Shown here: piece after piece, positions 56,536 to 64,000 of the stretch
Numbering within the stretch: position 1 is the stretch's first letter
Layout: the number at the start of each line of letters is the position of its first letter
The notes under the pieces: generated by a model
Seen by the model: the letters and a program-made list of their open reading frames with translations, nothing else
What the model was told of the DNA's origin: nothing
The model's database searches: none
Position numbers and translations under genes: made by a program
Assembly (NCBI GenBank): GCA_006386115.1
Contig: VFIW01000091.1
Coordinates: 62,001 to 126,000 of the forward strand
Reading direction: 5' to 3'
Source of the DNA: Globisporangium splendens
Taxonomy: Eukaryota > Oomycota > Peronosporomycetes > Pythiales > Pythiaceae
DNA length: 64,000 nt

Positions 56536-58737
56536 ATGAGCACGAAGAAACAGGAAAGCATCTGGACGTCGTTCTCGCGCCAGCAGCAGAGGGTGGTGGC
56601 GGCGGCGCACCGCCCGAAGCGGCTCTCGACAGAACTGGGCGACGACAGCGGAAATCGTGCTGTTAGTGCAGCTCCGGGTGCACGAGTGCGCAGTGCGGAG
56701 ACGCTCGCTGTCGTGGTGAAGAAACGAAAAGTGACTGCAACGAATGATCAACTGGAAGAACAAGAAGAAGGCGATGCGGGTATTGTGACTGATGGCGAAT
56801 TGCTCTCTTCTCAGGAAGATTATTTCTGTGAGCGAAGAGACACTGACTTTAGCGTATCCGACCCACACACTGACGCAGTCAGTGATGACATTGCGGGTGA
56901 TGAGGAAGGAAATGCAGCGCTTGAAGATGGCCAGGATTCCGAATTGGAGGAACCTTCGAGGCCAGGAGTAGTGGCAGGTGAGCTGACACAGCATTTGGTG
57001 ACGCCTGAGAAATCGCATATGTGCGTGAAGCTCCGTCACGCAGACAAATCAAGTTATTCTCCACGAACAGCGAAGTTACCATTACACGCTCAGAAAGAGG
57101 TCAGTGTGCTCGTACTTTTTGTTTGCATGCATCACTTTATGCAATACTCATCTCATGGTAAATTGCGACAGATCAAAGACAGTGTCCATGGGCTTATCAA
57201 ATTCGAGCCGATTTGCATGCGCATTATTGACACATTACAGGTGTGACTGTTTCTACACCTGTTTTGTCTGTCGGCGTTGACTGAATCTCGTTTTTTTTCT
57301 GCTGCCATGCCTATAGTTTCAGCGACTTCGAAATTTACACCAACTTGGAGCAGCCAACTTTGTGTACATTGGAGCAACACACACGAGATTCGAGCACTCT
57401 TTGGGGGTGGCATATCTAGCCGAACAAATGGTTGCCAATATTCGTGTTCACCAACCGTGGCTTGGAATCACGGACACAGATGTCCTCTGTATCAAGATAG
57501 CGGGGTTGTGCCATGATCTCGGTCATGGTCCGTTCAGCCATGTGTTTGATGGAATCTTCATCAAGACTCTGAAAAGGCACAAACTCATGAGCGAGACTTT
57601 CAATTGGACGCATGAGCAAGGATCGCTTGATATGCTGGACCACCTTCTCGCGTCGAACCACATCAGCATCGAAGAATATGGACTGTCACGGCAAGATCTA
57701 ACTTTTATCAAGGAGCTCATCTACGGTGGTCCACTACCTGGGAGTGACGGCGTTCTTCATGGTCGGCCAGCTTCAAATCAACGATTCCTTTACGATTTTG
57801 TCAACAATGCTCAAAGCGGGTTGGACGTTGACAAACTCGACTATTTTATGCGTGATGCGCTCCATACTGGTGCAAAATCGTCTTGTGATGTGGACTTGCT
57901 GATTCGAAATGCTCGGGTGCTAGTGGATCGCGATGATAAGCACGGCAAGATGGCTGTTTGTTTTCCAGAAAAACTGTCTGGGCAAGTGATGCAAGCATTT
58001 CATACTCGGTTTGATCTTCACCAGTCAGTGTATCAGCATAAAGCGATTCGAGCCATCGAGTACATGATTTGTGATGTCTTCCTGGCGGCAAATGACCACA
58101 TGAAGATCAAGGACAAAAGGATATCTGATATCGTAACCAACATGAGCGCTTACCAGCACTTGGATGACCGAGTTCTTGCCAGAATTCAAGAAAGCGACAA
58201 CCCCGAGTTGGCAAAAGCAAGAGCAATCCTGAATCGCATGTTTACCAAGCCATATTACGAGTGTGTGGGTAAAACCCGCGTCACCAATCACTCTTCTCGC
58301 AAAACAGAGGAAATGCTTCTGAACGAAATTTTGTGCTGCTCCAACAAGCGACATTTGGTTCGAGAGAAAAAAGATGTGATAGTGGAATTCATGCAAGTCC
58401 ATTTCGGCAAAGGTGACCAAGATCCGCTTCGTCACGTCCGATTTTACTCGAAGAATGCTTGCGCTAGCGCGACATGCTACCAGATCCCATCAGAAGCGTA
58501 CGAGATGCATTGTCCCAAGACTTTCCAAGAGCACTCCATTCGCGTTTTTGTGAAAGAACCTCGATTGGTAAGGCTACCCTTTTGCTTCAGCATGCTTTGT
58601 TTCCGTAAACTGATGGTGAATTAACGTGCGTGGTACGTAGGTCGCTCCTGTACGCGAGGCATTTGAAGCTTGGAGTCGCAAATACAATCGCTCGCGAGTC
58701 TTTCCGATGGCTGTTGCTACGCATGGTCGCGTGAATT
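56536..58737 (+). CDS. SAMHD1-type HD-domain dNTP triphosphohydrolase
   Basis: Start ATG at 56536; exons about 56536-57099, 57172-57240, 57318-58566 and 58642-58737. The first exon encodes a low-complexity, acidic N-terminus of about 190 residues. The catalytic part follows SAMHD1 closely: DSVHGLIKFEPICMRIIDT, then FQRLRNLHQLG, GATHTRFEHSLGVAYLA, VLCIKIAGLCHDLGHGPFSH, WTHEQGSLDMLDHLL, FLYDFVNN and GLDVDKLDYFMRD. The metal ligands (His in THTRFEH, HD in LCHDLGH, Asp in DVDKLDYF) are all present, so it should hydrolyse dNTPs to deoxynucleosides and triphosphate, controlling dNTP levels. There is no SAM domain. The allosteric-site segments are partly recognisable. The N-terminus holds a degenerate PIP-box-like QESIWTSF. 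Confidence 0.9.
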
Positions 58738-58875
58738 GATTCAAAGCTTCAAATTCAATGAAAATGAGCGCAAATGGAGAAATCTGGTTGAACAACTAGT
58801 GATTTGTATTGCAGCGACAATGACTTTTGGTATGTAGCTCGAATACAACTCATACAAAAAATGGAATTCGCTTGT

Positions 58876-61287
58876 TTATGCCTTTGAAAGTGTTGCTGCA
58901 GCAAGAGCAGCAGCCACCTTTCCTTCAAGCAACGAAAGATCATCCGGTTGTGGGAGAGCGATCTACACAAAAGGACAAGGAACACTGTCAGTAAAAGTGT
59001 TGCCAGAAGAAACAACAATGCGATGCAACTGACCTCAGATGGAACTTCGTACACGTGCGATTTCCCGTCGGCATCGCCAACGATGAGGCTTTTACCGTCA
59101 GCCGTCCACCGAATTTTGTTGAGTGCCTTGTCGCCGATCAACACTTCAACAGCAGGCACTTCGACATCCTTCAAGATATTCCAAATACTGACTGCACCCT
59201 TTCCGTCCGCGACGGCAAACAGCGCTGGGTGGATGGACGACCAGCGCACATCGCAAATGTACTCGCTGGATGGCTCAAATGAAAAGACAGGCTCCTGTGG
59301 ATGCTCGGTACTCCACAGTTTCACCGTGGAATCCAGTGACGAGGTGAGCAAGAGGCCATCACGATGGCCAGGAAGAAGCGGGTTGAAATGCATCGCAGTG
59401 ACAGGTCCAAAATGCGATCCATCCTTGGAGACTGCGTTCACGATAACTTCACGTGCCGTGCCGCCAGCAAGGTTTAGTCCGCCCTTGGCCTGCTTGTCTG
59501 CCATCAAGGTATCCATGCTGCTGGTCTCGCTTGCGCCGCTGACACCAGTCTTGTTTTTCTGTTGGTCCAGTTTCGTGGAATACAATTTTCCTGCTTCTGT
59601 GCCGATGTAGAGTTCTTTGTTCTCCTTTCGGTGGATCGCAAACGAAGTCACAGACGCTTCCATTTTCTTGTCGGTCGCGATATTCACTGACGTGTAGTTC
59701 GACACAATGGAGAGTGCGATTCGTAGGTCGAGCATGTCGATCGGCTGTTGCAGCTGATCGATATTCCAGATGCACACGCGGCCATCGGTACTCGCAGAGA
59801 TGAGGCTGTTGAAGCAAGAAAAAATGAGTAAGAACAAGAAGGTGAAACAAGCGGATTGACGTGCAAGGCGCCACTTACTTGTACGAGCTCTTGGTGCCAA
59901 CAACCGACATCGAGTAGATTGGGTGCGTGTGGCTACACGACGACAGCGACGTTTTCTGGACTGGCGCTGATTTCGCGCGGGTATCCCAGATCACAATCTG
60001 GCCCGAGTACGTGCCTCCAAAGACCAAATGGCGATCAAACGGGTTGAAGCAGGCGCTGGTGACTTGCGAGTGGCACGTGAACTTGTACTCGGGTCGCGTC
60101 GGAAGTGCTGTGGACCAGAGCAGCACGACGCCTTCAGTGATCGCCGACGTGTCCGTGAGCGCCGCGGTCGCCGAATTGCCCATTGTGTCCCACTCTTTCG
60201 TCGTCGAAATGTCCTTGTCCTCTTCTTCGAGGTAATCCCGCGCGGTGTAGGAAACAAGCATGAGCTCAGGGTAAAAGGGTGACACGTCGACATCGGTCAC
60301 TGCGCGATGCTTGGTCCATTTATCGTCTGCAAACGAGAACAACTGCTTCAGTGACTCCGTCGTCTCTTCCGTGAGCAGATCGGTCTCCACGGTGGCTCCA
60401 TAGTCGATCATGATGTCGTACTTGGTCGTGCTCGTCAACGCGCGCTCGATGATGCGCGACGCCTTCGTGAGGAACGCTTCCATGCTGTCCGACTGCAGGA
60501 TCTGCTTCTTCTCGTCTTCAGAGAGCACTGGCGCATCGGTCGGCATGTCTGTGTCAATCATCAGATTGCGACGAGGGGACACCGGCAACGTCACGTCGGA
60601 GCTGTGCGCACGCGTCTTCACGGGCGAGTGCGAGGCGTCCACGTCCATATCAGTAGCTCCGTCCTAAAGTATAATATTCACACCACGGAGTTCATCACTT
60701 AAAGGGATGCAATACAAAAGCGATGAGATGGATCCAACGTACGTCCTTGATGTAGATCTCATGCTCCAAGGTGATGTCCGTCTCCGTGTGCTTCGTGTAC
60801 GTCTCCACAAGCGTCGGCTGGATATGCGTTTCCGCCACATTGTTCACCTTTATACAAAGTTAACACCACATTATAATCAGCCGCCATATACGACCACAAC
60901 GCACACAATACGCCACGTACTGTGGAGAGCGCCGAGAGCTTTTCCGCAAGCGAGAGCGTCGCAGGCGCGCTTTGTGCATCAGCCGCACCGCCTTCGCCAC
61001 CACCGCCTACCGCTGAGGAGCTGTTGAGGATGTTCTGGATAAAGTCGTCGAACTTGGTCTCCTGCTCGTCGATGGATCGCGTCACGAGCTCGCTCGCAGC
61101 GGCACTGCCGCTTTCCTCGGCTCTGTAATATGTTATCAAGGTGACGGCGTTAAGAGGTCTGTAGAACAGCGCATGCATGAAGCTAAGAGACAAAGTACCG
61201 GATCGAGGCCTTGCGCTTGCGGATCTCTTCGAGCTTCTTGCGCTTCGCCTCGAGCTCCGCCGCGTGCTTCGCGCGCACAGACTCCAT
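58876..61287 (-). CDS. Cytoplasmic dynein 1 intermediate chain
   Basis: Six or more exons. The ATG read from 61287 gives MESVRAKHAAELEAKRKKL, the basic helix that binds dynactin p150. Exon 2 (about 61125-60920) and exon 3 (about 60853-60748, with ETYTKHTETDITLEHEIYI) lead into the main exon from about 60665 (LSEDEKKQILQSDSMEAFL, matching 'ELTEEEKQQILHS'). The WD-repeat propeller follows (GGTYSGQIVIWDTR, HTHPIYSMSVVGT, LISASTDGRVCIWN, LLTSSLDSTVKLW, HPALFAVADGKGAVSIWN, LNKIRWTADGKSL). The last exon (about 58962-58876) ends ALAAATLSKA. Good agreement over the whole DYNC1I length marks it as the cytoplasmic dynein-1 form rather than the axonemal IC. It links dynein heavy chains to dynactin and light chains. 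Head-to-head with the beta-helix gene. Confidence 0.9.
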
Positions 61288-61683
61288 GTTTCCCACAGTG
61301 CAATTTCAATTCGGCTCTCGATTGCTCCAAAAGTAGCTCTCCCACAATGCATTGTCCGAGTACCAGTGTAAACACAGGAGATTATTGTTTGCCTTCTTAA
61401 ATCAGTTACTCACACTAAATGTTTAATTTTACTACAGTTAAAGTCGACAAAACCCTTTTAAAAAAGGGAACCTGCTTCCATAATGGTAGACGCATTATGC
61501 AAGGCTAACTACATCTCTTTTCTCAATTCATTTCATTCAATTCATTTACTCCGCAATTCAAAATGCACGCTACAATTCAAGACACGCGTGGCTCAGTAAG
61601 ATACTTTATCACTTCTAAGAGGGTTTTCGTGTCAATGAAACGGTGTCACACATATCAGGAATAGCGCCAAAGAAGCCACGCAA
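61288..61683. promoter_or_regulatory. Divergent region with TCATT-rich initiator-like cluster
   Basis: At about 61520-61555 the sequence has overlapping CAATTCATT / TTCATTCAATTCATTT units. These resemble the oomycete Inr (YCAYTYY) with following FPR-like (A/T-T-T-T) segments, 130-165 bp upstream of the beta-helix gene start. It also lies upstream of the dynein IC. Motif resemblance only. Confidence 0.3.
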
Positions 61684-63207
61684 ATGGCGACGACCAGCTC
61701 TTCCTCCAGTGCGCTGGCGTCCGTGGGGCTGCTGCTCTCCTGCGTCGCGCTGTCGCTCGTGACGTCCGTGGCGGTGCATCTCTACTTCCACGCAGCCGAG
61801 GCAGCGGCGCATTCCGACGTGCTGCAGCACGAGAGCGAGAGCGACGCGAAGAGCTCCGAACGAGCAGTTGAGAATGAGAATGCGAGTGCTGCTGTATCTC
61901 CTGATGCGCCGGGAGCTTCAGTTGTTGTGTCAGATGTACATGAGGATGAAGACGAAAAAGAGTCCTTGGAGAGCGACGAGCCTGCGCCTGTGGAGCAAGC
62001 CGAGAGTGCGCAACCGCAGCCGACGATTGAGCTCCGCCATCTGCCAGCTGACGACGTACCGGAGACACTGCGCATTGATGCGTTCATTGCACCGGAGCAT
62101 CAACAGCACTTTGAGCACGCGACTATTTTCAAGGAGTGTGCGCACGTGTTCGCCGTGCTGGATGCGATTCACCCGTATTTGGTCAAGTTCTTTGACGAAA
62201 GCGCATGGATGCAGGCGTCTGTTGACAATGCACGCATCACGATCTTGAAGACGTCTGCGAAGCGAGACAAAGACGGCAGATGCCTTGATGAATCCGACGA
62301 TGGCGAGTCTAGTGAAGACGACAGCGTGAGCATCAGCCACCTGCAGCGGCGACGCTCTTCGCGCAGTCGCTCCCACTGGCGGCTGCCCGACTGCATTGAT
62401 CCAGAGGACAACACAGAGATCCTGCTGTATCCGGGAGTCAACTCGCACACGTTTGCTCCAGAAAAGATCATCAACCTCCCGTCAGGCAGTACTTTATCCC
62501 CGGGCAGCTCCAAGTCCCCCACAACGACACCACGGTCGCCAACTGGACGCCGCTACTCGTATGCACGGTCATCGCTCTCCATGGACTTTGACGCAGATGA
62601 GAGCCGCCTGCCGAAGAAACGCATCGTGGTGTTGCCCGGAGCGCTCATTCTTGGAGGCACGTTTGATGTCTCGGATGGCTCAGTCTTCATCGGCAAGAAC
62701 GTCCGCATCGAGCCAAACGTGTACATCAAGGGACCAGCGGTCATCGGCGAAGGAAGCACAGTGCGAGGTGGTGCGTACATCCGCGGAGACGTGATCGTTG
62801 GCCAGAGTGTGGTGCTGCGTGGAGAACTCAAAAACGCACTGATCTTGGATCATGCCGAGTTGTGTCATCCAGGATACTGTGGCGACAGTGTCTGCGGCGT
62901 GAAGAGCCACTTCGGCAACCAAGTCACCACAGCGAACCTCAACTTGTTTTCTTCATCCAGTTCCGCAAATCTAACGATTGACGTCAACGGTCAGCGATAT
63001 GACACGGGGAGAAAGAAAGTCGGCGTGATCTTGGGCGATCACAGCCAACTCGGCTGCTCGACTGTGACGGATCCGTGCACTTTGCTTCACCCGAACACGA
63101 TCGCGTACCCGCTTTCACGGCTCCGGAAAGGCATCTACGGTCCAAATCAGATCATCAAGAACAAGCCCATGGAGAAGGGCGTGCTGGAGGTTGCACCGCT
63201 GCGATAA
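61684..63207 (+). CDS. Membrane-anchored left-handed beta-helix (hexapeptide-repeat) protein
   Basis: Single exon, 507 residues, start at 61684. One N-terminal TM/signal-anchor (LASVGLLLSCVALSLVTSVA) is followed by an acidic Glu/Ser-rich region, then a folded segment (LRIDAFIAPEHQQHFEHATI ... DAIHPYLVKFFD), a Ser/Arg-rich disordered stretch, and hexapeptide repeats from about residue 318: (PGALILGGTF)(SVFIGKNVRIEPNVYIKGPA)(VIGEGSTVRGGAYIRGDVIV), typical of LbH acyl- or nucleotidyltransferase domains. The SVVLRGELKNALILDHAEL and GVILGDHSQLGCSTVTDPC blocks match the C-terminal domain of sugar-1-phosphate uridyl/guanylyltransferases. However, the N-terminal nucleotidyltransferase domain is absent, so nucleotidyl transfer is unlikely. 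An acetyltransferase or scaffold role at a membrane is possible. Confidence 0.7.
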   Translation: MATTSSSSSALASVGLLLSCVALSLVTSVAVHLYFHAAEAAAHSDVLQHESESDAKSSERAVENENASAAVSPDAPGASVVVSDVHEDEDEKESLESDEPAPVEQAESAQPQPTIELRHLPADDVPETLRIDAFIAPEHQQHFEHATIFKECAHVFAVLDAIHPYLVKFFDESAWMQASVDNARITILKTSAKRDKDGRCLDESDDGESSEDDSVSISHLQRRRSSRSRSHWRLPDCIDPEDNTEILLYPGVNSHTFAPEKIINLPSGSTLSPGSSKSPTTTPRSPTGRRYSYARSSLSMDFDADESRLPKKRIVVLPGALILGGTFDVSDGSVFIGKNVRIEPNVYIKGPAVIGEGSTVRGGAYIRGDVIVGQSVVLRGELKNALILDHAELCHPGYCGDSVCGVKSHFGNQVTTANLNLFSSSSSANLTIDVNGQRYDTGRKKVGVILGDHSQLGCSTVTDPCTLLHPNTIAYPLSRLRKGIYGPNQIIKNKPMEKGVLEVAPLR

Positions 63208-63428
63208 ACAAGTTAACATAGCTAGAAACAAGAAACAAACGAAGATATAAAGATGCCACTGTATAAAACGATGAATCAATAGCGCAAGAATGACTCCCCA
63301 CGAGAATTCATTTGTATTCGCACGTTAAGTAATCACGTACCCAGTCATCTTTGCACTGTTTTCTCGGAAACGAGTCGCTCGACCATTGTCTGCAGCGTCC
63401 GCACTTGTCCAGATAATCTCGAGATCTC

Positions 63429-64000
63429 TTACGATTGCAGCTCTATCATGGTTTGCATTAGGTTCACGGCTTTTCGGATGTTCTCTGGTTGTTCAGGGCG
63501 ACAGATGGCCTCCTTATTCGCTACGATTCGACCTCGCTCCCATGTCATTTCCCGAACTCGATATCCTCGCCACAAACTCTGTTGGACAGAGGAAAAAATG
63601 CATGAACTCGATAAATTGGCACAAACATCAAGGGATCGCCAGGGATGACCTTACCTGGGTACGAATGACAGCGACCTCTATTCTGTACTCCAAATAGCGT
63701 CGGAATCTTGCCGAGCTCCCCCATATTTGAACCATGCCTTGCTCTTGAGCTACACAAACCCGTTGAAGCTGCTTCACGTCAGCGCCAAAATGGGCAACTG
63801 CATTGACAACTCGAGTCTCCAATTGCCACGCAGGAGCAGGAGAAATACTTGAGCATCTTTGTCGTCTTAGTGCCAGCAGAGAAAACCCAAGGATCTCGTC
63901 TCGATTCTGTACAAAGCTTTTCCAGCCTTGTTGGATCCGCGTTGCTGCCTGGTGCAGCTTTCGCCACTCTTTGAGGTGAACGCGAGTAAGACGGCCACGC
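63429..64000 (-). CDS. IQ-motif protein, 3' end (runs off right edge)
   Basis: Two exons: 64000-63655 and 63578-63429. The first carries ATRIQQGWKSFVQNR, and the splice junction builds TQ|SLWRGYRVREMTWERG, two IQ-type calmodulin-binding motifs. Between and after them are basic helices (QIWGSSARFRRYLEYR). The stop is at 63431-63429, after MIELQS. IQ motifs in series occur in myosins and many axonemal or centrosomal proteins; too little is present to choose. The gap 63208-63428 lies between two converging 3' ends. Confidence 0.55.

Noticed and set aside
1..64000. CRISPR arrays, bacterial operons, prophage or insertion sequences
   Set aside because: Nothing of the kind; the intron-bearing eukaryotic genes show this is nuclear DNA.
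1..64000. tRNA or rRNA genes
   Set aside because: None was recognised while reading, but no covariance search was possible, so small RNA genes in the gaps cannot be excluded.

Overview
The window is nuclear DNA from a flagellated, filamentous stramenopile, most likely an oomycete of the Pythium/Phytophthora kind. The evidence is the gene set: LRR receptor kinases with one short exon per repeat, a GPCR-PIPK fusion, an M96-like mating-specific protein, a repeated 'WLGC' LRR membrane family, and dynein and dynein-regulatory subunits. Introns are short (mostly 55-110 nt) with GT-AG ends, genes are close together on both strands, and nothing looks prokaryotic. All gene models were read by eye from frames, splice sites and conserved motifs; no search was run.

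Left part (1-23,100) is an accessory-looking receptor region. It holds the 5' part of one LRR receptor-like gene (off the left edge), a complete LRR receptor kinase (1997-4994, minus), and a decayed retrotransposon piece (5774-6085). It then holds five members of the WLGC membrane/LRR family (6924-9551 +, 9912-12043 -, 14012-16623 +, a 5' fragment at 17031-17330 +, 20407-23100 -). A catechol O-methyltransferase (12476-13641) and an M96-like protein (18102-19676) sit among them. All four long WLGC copies carry disablements. Two of them are perfect across all five exons except for one TGA that replaces a conserved arginine codon.

Right part (23,385-64,000) is gene-dense and conserved: a double-GAF coiled-coil protein; a transportin-3/importin-13-like receptor; a two-CHORD (RAR1-like) protein; a TOG-domain, SxIP-motif, coiled-coil microtubule protein with nine near-identical 99-residue repeats; a PHD/ePHD/PDZ-like/Tudor-like chromatin reader; a GPCR-PIPK; a small unidentified gene; the flagellar subunit DRC3; a three-cNBD PKG-type kinase with an acylation motif, a one-base frame break and an altered catalytic loop; a four-TM protein; a small secreted Cys-rich protein; a SAMHD1-type dNTPase; the cytoplasmic dynein intermediate chain; a membrane-anchored left-handed beta-helix protein; and the 3' end of an IQ-motif protein.

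Several neighbours are head-to-head with short shared upstream regions (CHORD/TOG protein, DRC3/PKG, dynein IC/beta-helix protein). Three microtubule or axoneme genes lie within 30 kb, consistent with a zoospore-forming organism, but no functional operon-like unit can be claimed.
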